From assembly GCA_022340465.1 (NCBI GenBank), contig JAJDNW010000087.1:1-64000 (forward strand): 64,000 nt of DNA, given 5' to 3'. The translations under genes were made by a program, and so were the position numbers. How positions within the stretch are numbered: position 1 is the stretch's first letter; each line of letters begins with the position of its first letter. Below, piece after piece: positions 18,803 to 29,796 of the stretch. The stretch is from Deltaproteobacteria bacterium. GTDB lineage: Bacteria; Desulfobacterota; Desulfobacteria; Desulfobacterales; B30-G6. The notes under the pieces are model-generated. The model saw nothing but the letters and a program-made list of their open reading frames with translations. It was not told where the DNA came from and ran no database searches.

Positions 18803-19450
18803 ATGATTACCATTACAGTTGACAGCAAGGAAATCCAAGCCGAGGCCGGGGCCAGCCTGCTCGAGGCCTGTCTTGAAAACGACATTTATATCCCCCACTT
18901 GTGTCACGTGGCGGGCATGCAGACCCCCCCCGCGTCCTGCCGGCTGTGCATGGTGGCCGTGGTAGGAGTGGACAGACCGGTCACCGCGTGCACGACGCAG
19001 GTAGCAGAGGGTATGGTGGTGGAGACCGCTGCACCTGAAGTGAGGCATCTGCAGCGCACCGCGTTGCGGCTGCTGTTGTCCGTTCACGACATCGACTGCA
19101 AAAACTGCCATGCCAACAAGCATTGCGAACTGCAGAACATCGCCCGATTTTTGAAGATCGGCCTGAGGGCCAAACCGTACGACACCCTGCTCGAGAAAAG
19201 CGCCGTCGATCGTTCGCACCCTTTTTTGGACTACCTGCCCAATCGGTGTGTTCTGTGCGGCAAATGCATGTATGCCTGCAGGGAAAAAAACGGTCAGTCG
19301 ATGTTTACCTATGCCGGCAGGGGATTCGACACCGTGATCAGCGCTTTCGGGGTCGATTCCGCCGATGTCGACTGTGCGGCTTGCCTGGCTTGCGTCGATA
19401 TCTGTCCGGTGGGGGCCCTGGTGGTCAGGGAGAACGGCGGGGACAGCTGA
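18803..19450 (+). CDS. HoxU/NuoG-N-terminal-like ferredoxin subunit
   Basis: 215 aa, the length of HoxU and not of full NuoG. The N-terminal plant-type [2Fe-2S] site is CHVAGMQTPPASCRLCMV with a later Cys in VTACTT. A His-Cys motif follows (CKNCHANKHCELQ), then two [4Fe-4S] motifs: CVLCGKCMYACRE and CAACLACVDICP. It completes an E-F-U module. No catalytic hydrogenase H-cluster domain or NiFe genes follow; a thiolase gene does. The partner enzyme must be encoded elsewhere, or be the HdrA-like or 2-oxoacid system (inference). Confidence 0.9.
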   Translation: MITITVDSKEIQAEAGASLLEACLENDIYIPHLCHVAGMQTPPASCRLCMVAVVGVDRPVTACTTQVAEGMVVETAAPEVRHLQRTALRLLLSVHDIDCKNCHANKHCELQNIARFLKIGLRAKPYDTLLEKSAVDRSHPFLDYLPNRCVLCGKCMYACREKNGQSMFTYAGRGFDTVISAFGVDSADVDCAACLACVDICPVGALVVRENGGDS

Positions 19451-19563
19451 CCGATATACAAAAAGCGAACAATCACCCCCGCAGTTGCAACGCGTGGGCA
19501 ATATTCTGAAACCGATAACGAACGTGATTGTCGAAAATTTAAATTACAAGGAGGAACGGATCG

Positions 19564-20850
<1,287 letters not shown>

Positions 20851-21016
20851 TGCGTGTATCCCACTGTCGCCGGTTTCTTGATTCGTAGATCGGTTGCTGT
20901 TGATAAAAAGGGGCCAAGATTTCCAGGGGCCAAGGGCCATAAAACCGCAACTTCGCCTGAGAATTCGCTTTACTTAACCGGTTATAATTGCTAAGAATTA
21001 AGATTGGTTTGCAGCA
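20851..21016. other. Spacer after thiolase
   Basis: No gene seen. It contains short repeated words (AAGGGGCCAAGATTTCCAGGGGCCAAGGGCC) of the degenerate array type, and leads into the first 110-bp repeat. Confidence 0.3.
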
Positions 21017-21126
21017 TGAACCGAGATAGCGAGCGCATTCCCTGCAGCTTGCTGCAGGGTAAGCGAGCGAATCATAATTAATAGAATTCCTTACGGTGAA
21101 GATTCCCCTCGAGCTTGCTGCGGGGA
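21017..21126. repeat. 110-bp direct repeat, copy 1
   Basis: Begins TGAACCGAGATAGCGAG and ends GCTTGCTGCGGGGA. About 93% identical to 21617-21726 by hand alignment (8 differences, no indel), exactly 600 bp apart. Internal perfect hairpin CCCTGCAGC-TT-GCTGCAGGG, then a second GC-rich imperfect hairpin. A shortened relative is at 51384-51432. Confidence 0.75.
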
Positions 21127-21190
21127 GTGTTCAATCTTTGCGTATGACCAAGAGGTGATACGCTGTAAACATCGACAGGAGAAAAAGCAA

Positions 21191-21346
21191 ATGGATGTGA
21201 GCAGAAAGTTGGGTATTCTGGTTTTTTGTGGCGTTCCGGCGATCATCGGCGGAGGCATCATGTACGCCATGTTTGACAGCTACCTTTCAGTATTCATCTG
21301 GGAGGTGCTGCTGATTTTTGCGGCCGGCGTTTATGTCAGCAGATAA
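21191..21346 (+). CDS. Small two-helix membrane protein
   Basis: 51 aa, MDVSRKLGILVFCGVPAII as N-terminus. Start chosen at 21191 because CAGGAGAAAAAGCAA gives a good RBS. Two hydrophobic helices (about 7-25 and 30-49) are joined by MFDSYLS. No homologue recognised. It lies alone between the two 110-bp direct repeats, so it may be a small cargo gene or simply a gene around which repeats inserted. Expression is plausible; function unknown. Confidence 0.6.
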   Translation: MDVSRKLGILVFCGVPAIIGGGIMYAMFDSYLSVFIWEVLLIFAAGVYVSR

Positions 21347-21616
21347 TGCCCCACCTTTTTGACTTTGCATAATACCTTTCGAATAGCAACCTGCGCAGCC
21401 CGCTTATGGAACGGAACAAAGGGCTGCGTGGTCGTTTTATCCGCCTTTGCAGAAGGCTACGGCAGGCAAAGTGGATGAATGCGCAGATCCAACGATGCCA
21501 CGGCGCGATGTCGCCCAATGCATTGGCGGATAAGGGCGTCGTAGCGCAAGGCGAAGACGGTTAGCGGCGGGGACCACGAGTTTACCCGTGGGACTCCGTG
21601 CGGTAATCTCTCCTTT
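21347..21616. other. Non-coding spacer between the repeats
   Basis: No ORF with a start signal. It contains CCACGAGTTTACCCGTGG, a short hairpin, and several GC-rich imperfect palindromes (e.g. around 21395-21425 and 21497-21525). It may be part of the same mobile or repeat structure. Confidence 0.3.
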
Positions 21617-21726
21617 TGAACCGAGATAGCGAGCCCATTCCCTGCAGCTTGTTGCAGGGTAAGCGAGCGAATCATAATTGACAGCGTTCCTTACGGTGAA
21701 GATTCCCCTTAAGCTTGCTGCGGGGA
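21617..21726. repeat. 110-bp direct repeat, copy 2
   Basis: Second copy in the same orientation, 600 bp from the first. Hairpin arms CCCTGCAGC / TTGCAGGG carry one change that converts a C-G to a T-G pair. It ends 37 nt before the transporter start. Confidence 0.75.
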
Positions 21727-21762
21727 ATCCGCAATTACACGCATTTTATGGTTGGAGGCAGG

Positions 21763-22848
21763 ATGGCGGAGAAGACGACCGGCGACTTGATCCTTTGGTT
21801 TTTTCTGGGATGCCTGCTGATTTCCACATTCATGCTGGGGAGACTGTTTTGGCCGTTCTTGTCCATATTCGTCATCGGCGCCGTCGTAGCCGGTGTCTTT
21901 TACCCGTTGTACAAGTGGATGCTGCATTCCGGCAGGGTCAGGCCGTGGATAGCCTCTCTGGTGGTGTGCCTGCTTATCTTCGTTATTCTGTTCATCCCGA
22001 TTATCTTCTTCGTCGGCGTGCTCTCCAGCGAGGCCTACGACCTGTACGTTGCGGCCAGGAATGCGGTGCTCAGCAAGCGGTTTCAGGGGTTGATCGAGGG
22101 AAGCATGCTCCTGGAGAAGGCCAATGCCGTACTGGTCCATTTCAACATCGAATTGACCGGCCTGGAGCTGAACAAGGGGATATCGGAAATCGGAAAGTAC
22201 GTCGGCCTGTTTCTTTACAACCAGGCACGGATGATAGCATCCAACATGGTGGCCTTTATCGTCAATTTTTCGTTGATGCTGCTGGTGATCTACTACCTGC
22301 TCATCGACGGCAAACGCCTGATTACATTCATTGTGGACCTGTTGCCGCTCCCCGATGATCAGGAGTGGTTGTTGATTGAAAAATTCAAGGATATGGCCGG
22401 TGCAATCTTGATCGGCAACGGTCTGTGCGGATTGATCCAGGGCGTAATCGGTGGCGCTGCATTTTACCTGCTGGGCATCAATTCGCCGATCTTGTGGGGC
22501 GTCATCATGGGGATCCTCGCTTTTTTGCCCATCATCGGCATCGGTGCGGTAATGCTTCCCACGACCGTTTACTTTTTCATTGCCGGCCGGACGGCGGTCG
22601 GCATATTGCTGGTAGTTATTTATGTCATGCTTTCCGGAGGAATTGAATACCTGGTTAAACCAAGACTGGTGGGGCACCGCGTAAAAATGCATACCCTGCT
22701 GGTATTTTTTAGCATTATCGGTGGATTGAAGCTTTTTGGTATTCTGGGCATCGTATACGGTCCGTTGGTGATCACGGCTTTCCTGACGTTTACGGACATT
22801 TATAAGGCCAGCTACCAGTATATTATCGAGACGAGGGAGAAAATATGA
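21763..22848 (+). CDS. AI-2E family transporter (PerM-like membrane protein)
   Basis: 361 aa from ATG 21763, with GGAGG upstream. It has about seven to eight TM helices in the family order, with the long amphipathic region near residues 100-180 and conserved motifs such as [20 protein letters not shown] and [11 protein letters not shown]. Members export autoinducer-2 or act as Na+/H+ antiporters or PerM-type permeases, so the substrate is open. Its TGA overlaps the gyrA ATG (ATGA), an unusual coupling of a membrane protein to gyrase. Confidence 0.88.
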   Translation: MAEKTTGDLILWFFLGCLLISTFMLGRLFWPFLSIFVIGAVVAGVFYPLYKWMLHSGRVRPWIASLVVCLLIFVILFIPIIFFVGVLSSEAYDLYVAARNAVLSKRFQGLIEGSMLLEKANAVLVHFNIELTGLELNKGISEIGKYVGLFLYNQARMIASNMVAFIVNFSLMLLVIYYLLIDGKRLITFIVDLLPLPDDQEWLLIEKFKDMAGAILIGNGLCGLIQGVIGGAAFYLLGINSPILWGVIMGILAFLPIIGIGAVMLPTTVYFFIAGRTAVGILLVVIYVMLSGGIEYLVKPRLVGHRVKMHTLLVFFSIIGGLKLFGILGIVYGPLVITAFLTFTDIYKASYQYIIETREKI

Positions 22849-25268
22849 CCATTAACGAACATCTGCCCGAAATCAGCATAGAGCGTGAGATGAAAAAATC
22901 ATACCTCGATTATGCGATGAGCGTCATCATCGGCAGGGCGCTGCCAGACGTCAGAGACGGGCTGAAACCGGTTCACCGCAGGATCCTCTACGCCATGCGG
23001 GAACTCAAAAACGATTACAACAAACCCTTCAAGAAATCGGCCAGGATCGTAGGCGACGTCATCGGCAAGTACCATCCCCATGGCGACACGGCCGTCTACG
23101 ACACGATCGTGCGCATGGCCCAGGATTTTGCCATGCGATATCCGCTGGTTGACGGGCAGGGGAATTTCGGATCCGTGGACGGGGACTCCGCAGCCGCCAT
23201 GCGTTACACGGAGATACGCATGATGCGTCTCTCGCACCAGATGCTGGAAGACCTGGACAAAGAGACCGTCGACTTCATTCCCAACTACGACGAGTCACTG
23301 GAGGAACCTGTGGTGCTGCCTACGGTGGTCCCGGCCCTCCTGGCGAACGGATCGTCGGGAATTGCGGTCGGCATGGCCACCAACATTCCGCCCCACAATC
23401 TCAGCGAGGTCATCGATGCCATCAAGGCGCTTATCGACAATCCCGACATCGGCCTGGAAGAACTCATCGAGCTCATACCCGGTCCCGATTTTCCCACCGG
23501 CGGTATCATCCACGGCACCAAGGGGATTCGCGACGCCTACAGCACGGGGCGCGGCATCATCCGCATCCGGGCGCGGGCGACCATCGAGAAAGACAAACGC
23601 ACCGGCAGTGAGACCATCGTGGTCTCGGAAATTCCCTACCAGGTCAACAAGGCGCGGCTGATCGAAAAGATTGCCGACCTGATGAAGAGCAAACACCTAG
23701 AGGGCATCCGCTACGTCCGTGATGAATCCGACCGGGAGGGCATGCGCATCGCCATGGGGCTGAAAAAGAACCAGGTGGCCGGTGTGATCATCAACAAGTT
23801 GTACAAACACACCCAGATGGAAAACACCTTCGGCATCATTTTCCTGGCCGTGGTGAACAAACAGCCCGAGGTACTGACGCTCAAGGGGTTGCTGGAGCAC
23901 TTCATTCTGCACCGCAAGGAAGTCATCATTCGGCGGACACGCTTCGAATTACGCAAAGCGGAGGCCCGGGCGCATATACTGGAAGGGCTGAAAATCGCCC
24001 TGGATCATTTGGACAGGGTGGTTGCCCTGATACGGTCATCGAAGACGCCTGCCGAGGCCAAGGCTCGCCTGATGGAGGAATTCGAACTCACGGACATTCA
24101 GGCCCAGGCAATCCTGGACATGCGTCTGCAGCGTCTCACCGGCCTGGAAAGGGACAAGATCGTCGACGAGTACGACGCTCTGCTCAAAGACATCGCCTGG
24201 TACAAGGAGGTGCTGGGAAGCACGAAGCTGGTGCTCGGGATCGTGAAGGACGAGCTGACCGAGGTGCAGTCACAGTTCGGCGACCTGCGGCGCACCGAAA
24301 TCATCGAGGAAACGCACGAGCTGACCATCGAGGACATGATCGTCGAGGAGGACATGGTCGTCACCATTTCCAACTCGGGTTATATCAAGCGCAATCCGAT
24401 AACTCTGTACCAGAGTCAGAGGCGCGGCGGCAAAGGAAAAACCGCCATGGGCACCAAAGAGGAAGATTTCGTGGCGCTGCTCTTCGTGGCTTCCACCCAC
24501 CACACCTTTCTTTTTTTTACCAACAAGGGCAGGGTCTACTGGCGCAAGGTTTACGAGATCCCGCAGGCCGGAAGACTGAGCCGCGGCAAGGCCGTCGTCA
24601 ACCTTCTCAACCTTGACGCCGATGAAGAGCTGGCCACGGTGATGGCGGTGCCGTCGTTCGACCCGGGTAATTTCATCATCATGGTCACCCGGCAGGGATT
24701 GGTGAAAAAAACCGATATCATGGCCTACAGCCGGCCGAGATCGGGCGGTATCATCGCCATCGATCTGGTCGACGGAGACGAGTTGATTGCCGCCAGAATT
24801 ACCGACGGCACCATGAACGTTTTTCTGTGTTCGGTCATGGGAAAATCGATTCGCTACCACGAGTCGGATGTTCGCCCCACCGGGAGAGTTGCCCGGGGCG
24901 TTCGGGGGATGCGCCTCGCCGACGGGGACAGCATTGTGGGGATGCAGGTGCTGAGCCACGGGCAGACACTGATGGCGGCTACCGAAAAGGGGTACGGAAA
25001 GCGCACATCCATCGATGAGTATCCGATTCAGAAACGCGGCGGCAAGGGGGTGATCACCATTAAAACCAACGAACGGAACGGCATGGTCGTATCCATCCTG
25101 CTGGTGGAGGAGCACGACGATCTCATGGTGATGACGAACAGCGGGAAAATCATTCGCATGCCCGTCCGGGGCATTTCCGTGATCAGCCGCAATACACAGG
25201 GTGTCAAGCTGATCGGCATGGATCCGGGCGAGCGTGTTGTCGGCATGGCGCGGTTGGCGGAAAAATAA
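22845..25268 (+). CDS. gyrA: DNA gyrase subunit A
   Basis: 807 aa. The N-terminal winged helix and tower domains are intact, with catalytic Tyr121 in [10 protein letters not shown] and the quinolone-determining region [10 protein letters not shown]. Residue 82 (E. coli 83) is Thr, a natural variant in several Gram-negatives, and Asp86 is kept. The C-terminal beta-pinwheel carries the GyrA box QRRGGKG, which wraps DNA and distinguishes it from ParC. gyrB is not nearby. The stop codon lies in the left arm of a paired-hairpin element. Confidence 0.97.
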   Translation: MTINEHLPEISIEREMKKSYLDYAMSVIIGRALPDVRDGLKPVHRRILYAMRELKNDYNKPFKKSARIVGDVIGKYHPHGDTAVYDTIVRMAQDFAMRYPLVDGQGNFGSVDGDSAAAMRYTEIRMMRLSHQMLEDLDKETVDFIPNYDESLEEPVVLPTVVPALLANGSSGIAVGMATNIPPHNLSEVIDAIKALIDNPDIGLEELIELIPGPDFPTGGIIHGTKGIRDAYSTGRGIIRIRARATIEKDKRTGSETIVVSEIPYQVNKARLIEKIADLMKSKHLEGIRYVRDESDREGMRIAMGLKKNQVAGVIINKLYKHTQMENTFGIIFLAVVNKQPEVLTLKGLLEHFILHRKEVIIRRTRFELRKAEARAHILEGLKIALDHLDRVVALIRSSKTPAEAKARLMEEFELTDIQAQAILDMRLQRLTGLERDKIVDEYDALLKDIAWYKEVLGSTKLVLGIVKDELTEVQSQFGDLRRTEIIEETHELTIEDMIVEEDMVVTISNSGYIKRNPITLYQSQRRGGKGKTAMGTKEEDFVALLFVASTHHTFLFFTNKGRVYWRKVYEIPQAGRLSRGKAVVNLLNLDADEELATVMAVPSFDPGNFIIMVTRQGLVKKTDIMAYSRPRSGGIIAIDLVDGDELIAARITDGTMNVFLCSVMGKSIRYHESDVRPTGRVARGVRGMRLADGDSIVGMQVLSHGQTLMAATEKGYGKRTSIDEYPIQKRGGKGVITIKTNERNGMVVSILLVEEHDDLMVMTNSGKIIRMPVRGISVISRNTQGVKLIGMDPGERVVGMARLAEK

Positions 25269-25308
25269 TGCTGCCTGCGGCATCATTATGAAACGCGTCT
25301 TCGCCGCT
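25265..25308 (+). repeat. Paired hairpin element, copy 2 (at gyrA stop)
   Basis: ATAATGCTGCC / GGCATCATTAT with loop TGC (10 of 11 pairs) and then GCGTC-TTC-GCCGC. The gyrA TAA sits in the left arm exactly as aapM TAA does in copy 1. Both are followed by CTATT. Confidence 0.6.
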
Positions 25309-25384
25309 ATTATGTATCGTGCATCAAGCAGGGGGTGAAAGAACATCTCTTGCCCTCAGACACGGGTTTTAGTTGTAACAATAT

Positions 25385-25475
25385 ACAATGATGAAGGCTC
25401 AAGGATTCGAGTGAAACATAAGATGAGCTCATCGCTGGCAGGTCATAGCTCATGGTTTGCTATCAGCTAATGAAA
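25385..25475. repeat. Degenerate word array upstream of gpsA
   Basis: Imperfect words GAAGGCTCAAGGATTCGAG and GATGAGCTCATCGC, TCATAGCTCATGG, resembling the arrays at 12610 and 48299. No gene. Confidence 0.3.
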
Positions 25476-25503
25476 CAAACAAAACGGAGTGGTATACTGA
25501 GTC

Positions 25504-26532
25504 ATGTCGGAAAATAACGGTAACCTGAAAATCGGAGTCGTGGGGGGCGGCAGCTGGGGAACGGCACTGGCGAATCTTCTTGCGCAGCAGGGGTGGCCTA
25601 TCGATCTGTGGGTATTCGAGGAGGAAGTGAAGCTGCAGATCAGAGATAACCATGAAAACAAGGTGTTTCTTCCCGGGATTCATCTTTCGGAAAACCTGCG
25701 TCCCTCGAATGACCTCGGCAAGGTCGTAGCTGACAAGGATTTTTTGCTTACGGTGGTGCCGTCGCATTTGGTGCGCGAAATGGCGGGGGCGATCGCAACC
25801 CACATTTCACCGGAAACCGTTGTCGTTTCGGCGTCCAAAGGCATCGAGAACGGAACCCATCTCACCATGACAGGGGTGCTCAGGGAGATGCTGCCGGCGG
25901 CATCGGCCGACCGCATTTCCGTCCTGTCGGGGCCCAGTTTTGCCAGGGAGGTCGCCGTCAATGTGCCCACTGTCGTAACCGTTGCGGCGACGGAACCGGA
26001 AATCGCCCGCAGGGTTCAACACATTTTTGCAACGCCCTATTTCAGGGTTTATACCAGCGACGACCCTATGGGGGTGGAGTTGGGCGGGGCCGTCAAAAAC
26101 GTGATAGCCATTGCGGCGGGTATCGTGGACGGCCTGGGGCTGGGGCTCAACACCAGGGCGGCTCTGATTACCCGCGGCCAGACGGAAATCAGGCGCCTGG
26201 GGCTGGTCATGGGCGCCAACCCGAGGACGTTTACCGGATTGGCGGGCATCGGCGACCTGATCCTGACTTGCACCGGCGATCTCAGCCGCAATCATACGGT
26301 GGGCAAAAAGATCGGGCAGGGTCAGACCCTGAAGCAGATCTTGGCTGAAATGCGCATGGTTGCTGAAGGGGTGAAGACCTCCCAATCCGTTTACAACCTT
26401 GCCCGTGAACGGGGAGTGGAAATGCCGATATCGACGGAAGTGTACAAGGTCCTGTACAACGATGTTCCCCCGAAAGAGGCTGTTTTCAGGCTGATGACCC
26501 GCGACCTCAAGGAGGAACTCGACGAAAAATAA
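25504..26532 (+). CDS. gpsA: Glycerol-3-phosphate dehydrogenase [NAD(P)+]
   Basis: 342 aa. The N-terminal Rossmann motif is GGGSWGTALA and the catalytic-domain signature is GPSFAREV and ELGGAVKNVIAIAAGI, with the active-site Lys in AVKN. It makes sn-glycerol 3-phosphate for phospholipid synthesis from dihydroxyacetone phosphate. Length is standard. It stands alone; glpK is 6 kb downstream and in a different transcription context. Confidence 0.96.
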   Translation: MSENNGNLKIGVVGGGSWGTALANLLAQQGWPIDLWVFEEEVKLQIRDNHENKVFLPGIHLSENLRPSNDLGKVVADKDFLLTVVPSHLVREMAGAIATHISPETVVVSASKGIENGTHLTMTGVLREMLPAASADRISVLSGPSFAREVAVNVPTVVTVAATEPEIARRVQHIFATPYFRVYTSDDPMGVELGGAVKNVIAIAAGIVDGLGLGLNTRAALITRGQTEIRRLGLVMGANPRTFTGLAGIGDLILTCTGDLSRNHTVGKKIGQGQTLKQILAEMRMVAEGVKTSQSVYNLARERGVEMPISTEVYKVLYNDVPPKEAVFRLMTRDLKEELDEK

Positions 26533-26561
26533 AACTGCCGCGCATTTTTATTTTTGTATGT

Positions 26562-26594
26562 TTTCATTTTCCGGGCTGCGTCTTGAAAATGAAA
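26562..26594 (+). terminator. Inverted repeat after gpsA
   Basis: TTTCATTTTC and GAAAATGAAA form a 10-bp perfect stem with a 13-nt loop. No T-run follows, so termination is uncertain. A second hairpin CAGGGC-TTTA-GCCCTG lies at about 26631-26646. Confidence 0.4.
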
Positions 26595-26662
26595 GATGTA
26601 TGTATCCATAACGTATCTTCACATGTAGCTCAGGGCTTTAGCCCTGTCGGGATGGTAGCGGT

Positions 26663-27424
26663 TTGAGTGACGACGCCAATCTGGAGCGAGGGAAGAAAAG
26701 GTCCGCGGACCGCAAGTCGGAGCACAAGGGCGCGGGCCACAGGAAAAGACTGCGCGAAAAATTTTTAATGTCGGGTCTGGACGGGTTTCACGACTACGAA
26801 GTGATCGAGCTCTTGTTGACCCTGGCCACCCCCCGCAAGGATTGCAAAACACCCGCCAAGGACGCCCTGAAACGTTTCAAGACCCTGCAGGGGGTTTTCG
26901 AAGCCTCCTCACGTGAATTGTGCGAGGTCGACGGGATCGGTCCGAAAAACCTGATGGGGATCAAGCTTGTCAAGGCAGTTGCCGAGCGGTACCTCAACAA
27001 GAAGCTGGTGGGGCAGGATGTCGTCAGCAATTCCCGCGCCCTGTTCCAGTACCTGGACCACCACATGCGGGACAAGGATCGCGAGTGTTTCGAGGTGATA
27101 TATCTGGATGCGAAAAACAAGGTCATCGGCACCGAAACCCTGTTCAGGGGAACGCTGACGGCCAGTTCGGTATATCCCCGGGAAGTCGTGCGGGCCGCTT
27201 TAGACCATCGGGCCGCTGCGTTGATTTTCGCCCACAATCATCCTTCGGGCGAGCCAGACCCTTCACCCGAGGACGCGGCGCTTACCCGGCAGCTGGTTTT
27301 TGCCTGCCGAACACTGGGCATTACAGTGCATGAACATCTGATAGTCGGAAACGGCAGCTACTTCAGCTTTGCCGATCAGGGGTTCATAGCCCAAATGAAT
27401 CAGGATTATGACGGTCGATCGTAG
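26663..27424 (+). CDS. radC: RadC family JAB-domain protein
   Basis: 253 aa. The only in-frame start compatible with the N-terminus is TTG at 26663; an in-frame TAG lies at 26639. The helix-hairpin-helix part includes CEVDGIGPKNL. The JAB/MPN metal site is HNHPSGEPDPSPED, with an upstream Glu in the domain, fitting a Zn2+ isopeptidase-like fold whose function in bacteria is unresolved. The opening HKGAGHRKRLREKF is typical of the family. It overlaps the next small gene by 17 nt. Confidence 0.92.
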   Translation: MSDDANLERGKKRSADRKSEHKGAGHRKRLREKFLMSGLDGFHDYEVIELLLTLATPRKDCKTPAKDALKRFKTLQGVFEASSRELCEVDGIGPKNLMGIKLVKAVAERYLNKKLVGQDVVSNSRALFQYLDHHMRDKDRECFEVIYLDAKNKVIGTETLFRGTLTASSVYPREVVRAALDHRAAALIFAHNHPSGEPDPSPEDAALTRQLVFACRTLGITVHEHLIVGNGSYFSFADQGFIAQMNQDYDGRS

Positions 27425-27707
27425 AAATGATGCGCCCCCATGTTTTGGGGAACTGGAGACGGTTTTTCCCGAAGGGGATGACGGTCTCAGGCATTCGCCG
27501 GATGAATGCCTGCGCTGCCGTGAAAAGACGGAGTGCCTGCGGGCCGCCATGCAGGGAGACCCGGGCCTGCGTGTGCGTGAGGAAAAAGTGGACCGGGCCT
27601 ATGCTGCGGGCATGATGGGTTTTTTCGAACGGTGGAAGCGCAAAAAGGCGTTCGACACGCGCCGCAAGCAGAGCAAGAAACGAAGCGAAAGAAATTTTCC
27701 ACTTTAG
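27408..27707 (+). CDS. Small cysteine-cluster protein
   Basis: 99 aa, ATG within the end of radC. It has CFGE near residue 12, then CLRCREKTECLRAAM, giving four Cys in C-x(21)-C-x2-C-x4-C spacing that could bind zinc or a [4Fe-4S] cluster. The tail is strongly basic (FERWKRKKAFDTRRKQSKKR). No named family recognised. Overlap with radC and 39-nt distance to pgk suggest cotranscription. The basic tail suggests nucleic-acid binding, which is inference. Confidence 0.65.
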   Translation: MTVDRRNDAPPCFGELETVFPEGDDGLRHSPDECLRCREKTECLRAAMQGDPGLRVREEKVDRAYAAGMMGFFERWKRKKAFDTRRKQSKKRSERNFPL

Positions 27708-27746
27708 CCACCACGGAACCGGTTTGCCCGGGTTGGGAGGATCACC

Positions 27747-28949
27747 ATGAAATCGATCAAAGACATGGATCTGTCCGGTAAAAAAGTACTGGTTAGGGTC
27801 GACTTCAATGTACCCTTGAGTCCGGAGGGCGCCATCGAGGACGATGCCAGAATTCAGGCGGCCTTACCCACCCTGCGCTTTGCCGTTGAGAAAGGCGCCA
27901 AGTTGATCGTCGCATCCCATCTGGGAAGACCCAAAGGCGCTGTGGTTCCCGCTTTCAGCTTAGCGCCGGTTGCCGTTCGCCTGGAGAAATTGCTGGAAAG
28001 AAACGTCACGCTGGCGCCCGATTGTGTCGGCCCCGAAGTGGAAACCATGGTGGAAAGAATGAGACCCGGAGAGGTCGTTCTCCTGGAGAACCTGCGTTTT
28101 CACAAAGAGGAGCAGGCCAACGAAGACGCCTTTGCCGAAGCGCTCGCCAACCTGTGCGACCTGTATGTAAACGATGCCTTCGCGGTTTCGCATCGCGCCA
28201 ACGCATCGGTCGTCGGAATAACGAAATATGCACCGGCAAAGGCCGCAGGTTTCCTGCTGGAAAAGGAGCTGACCTGGTTCGAAAGGGCGATGCACGAACC
28301 CAGGCGACCGCTTGTGGCGGTGATCGGCGGGGCCAAAATATCGAGCAAATTGGCGGCGCTCGAGAATATGCTGCAGCACGTCGACAAGATCATGGTCGGC
28401 GGCGCCATGGCCAATACTTTTTTCAGGTATTTCGGCTACGATGTCGGCGCATCAACGTTCGAGGCAGACCAGGTCGAGGTCGCCGGCGACGTTTACCGCC
28501 AGTCCATCGAGAGGGGCATCAAGTTCTACACGCCCGTGGACGTCGTCATCGCCCGCCGGATGGAGGCGACGGCGGAGCACCGCGCGGTGCCGGTTCAGGA
28601 GATCGCGCCGGGATGGATGGCTTTGGACATCGGCCCCGCCACCGGACTACTGTTCGAGGAAGCTTTGGTGGATGCGGGAACCATTCTTTGGAACGGCCCC
28701 ATGGGCGTTTTTGAAATGGATCCCTTCAGCCGGGGCACCTTGTCGCTGGCCCGGGCAATTGCCGCCTCGCAAGCTATGACCGTTGTCGGCGGCGGTGACA
28801 CGGGCAGTGCCGTGCACATCAGCGGTAAAGCCCGGCGCATGTCCTATATCTCCACTGGAGGCGGCGCTTTTCTCGCGTTGATGGAAGGCAAGCCATTGCC
28901 GGCCGTCGCCGCTCTCGAAAAGCAGGCGCCATCCCCAGACAAGCCCTGA
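27747..28949 (+). CDS. pgk: Phosphoglycerate kinase
   Basis: 400 aa with RBS GGGAGG. N-terminal domain has VRVDFNVPLS and SHLGRPKG (3-phosphoglycerate binding); C-terminal domain has GGAKISSKL, GGAMANTF and GGGDTGSAV (nucleotide binding). It interconverts 1,3-bisphosphoglycerate and 3-phosphoglycerate in glycolysis and gluconeogenesis. Length is standard. No gap or tpiA gene is adjacent, so the glycolytic genes are not clustered here. Confidence 0.97.
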   Translation: MKSIKDMDLSGKKVLVRVDFNVPLSPEGAIEDDARIQAALPTLRFAVEKGAKLIVASHLGRPKGAVVPAFSLAPVAVRLEKLLERNVTLAPDCVGPEVETMVERMRPGEVVLLENLRFHKEEQANEDAFAEALANLCDLYVNDAFAVSHRANASVVGITKYAPAKAAGFLLEKELTWFERAMHEPRRPLVAVIGGAKISSKLAALENMLQHVDKIMVGGAMANTFFRYFGYDVGASTFEADQVEVAGDVYRQSIERGIKFYTPVDVVIARRMEATAEHRAVPVQEIAPGWMALDIGPATGLLFEEALVDAGTILWNGPMGVFEMDPFSRGTLSLARAIAASQAMTVVGGGDTGSAVHISGKARRMSYISTGGGAFLALMEGKPLPAVAALEKQAPSPDKP

Positions 28950-28968
28950 AGATACCCGCGCAGGAATC

Positions 28969-29691
28969 ATGAACCTGAAACGTTTTACTGAAAGGCGTCC
29001 TCTTCTGATAACGGTGGCCGCAGCGGCGTGTCTCGTTCTCGTGCTGCTCTATTTTCGGGAAGCGCTGATGCAGGGGGGCGGGCGTGTGTGGGAACTGCTG
29101 GCCGATCGGGAAAAAACGGCCCGGTTTGTGGCAGCCTTCGGGCCGGGGGCGCCGGTTGTTTTCATGCTGCTTCAAATTCTTCAGGTTGTCTTAGCACCGG
29201 TCCCCGGGGAAGCTACCGGGTTTATCGGCGGGTATCTTTTCGGCGCCGTCGGCGGGTTCATCTATTCGAGCATTGCCCTGACCATAGGATCCTGGATCAA
29301 TTATGCCATCGGTCGTTTTTTCGGCAGACGGTATATTCGCAAGTTGATTCCAAAAGAGCACCTGGCGCGTTTCGACCGTCTTGCCGGCAACAAGGGGATC
29401 ATGCTGATTTTTATCCTGTTCCTGTTTCCGGGATTTCCAAAGGACTATCTCTGTTTGTTTCTGGGGCTCACCGCCATTCCCTTCAAGGTGTTCATCCTGA
29501 TGGCGACCATCGGCCGGATGCCGGGCACCTTCATCCTGAGTCTTCAGGGGGCCATGCTTTTCGAAAAAAATTACCTCGTGCTGGCGGCGGCTGCCCTTGT
29601 CAGCGTGACGGCCGCCTACACGGGATATCGCTACCGCGACAGGCTGCAGCACTGGCTGGAGAAGAAAAATAAAACGGACGGTCGAGTATAG
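28969..29691 (+). CDS. VTT-domain (TVP38/TMEM64, DedA-like) membrane protein
   Basis: 240 aa. One N-terminal TM helix, then the VTT domain: VPGEATGFIGGYLFGAVGGFIYSS, GSWINYAIGRFFGRR, and FLFPGFPKDYLCLFLGLT, ending with further helices. Family members act in lipid scrambling, envelope homeostasis or export; the substrate is unknown here. It follows pgk by 19 nt and precedes the first 45-nt motif copy. Confidence 0.85.
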   Translation: MNLKRFTERRPLLITVAAAACLVLVLLYFREALMQGGGRVWELLADREKTARFVAAFGPGAPVVFMLLQILQVVLAPVPGEATGFIGGYLFGAVGGFIYSSIALTIGSWINYAIGRFFGRRYIRKLIPKEHLARFDRLAGNKGIMLIFILFLFPGFPKDYLCLFLGLTAIPFKVFILMATIGRMPGTFILSLQGAMLFEKNYLVLAAAALVSVTAAYTGYRYRDRLQHWLEKKNKTDGRV

Positions 29692-29796
29692 TTGACGCTT
29701 AAATGAAAAAGTGATATATATTAGGGGCTTTTAGCCAAGTTTGTTTAGACTTTTGATATTGGGTTACCTGTTTCATCGGTGTCCAAACGACCTACT

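Noticed and set aside
23088-23106. Quinolone-resistance mutation at the gyrA residue corresponding to E. coli 83
   Set aside because: Thr at this position is the natural residue in several Gram-negative species, so it is not evidence of selection.
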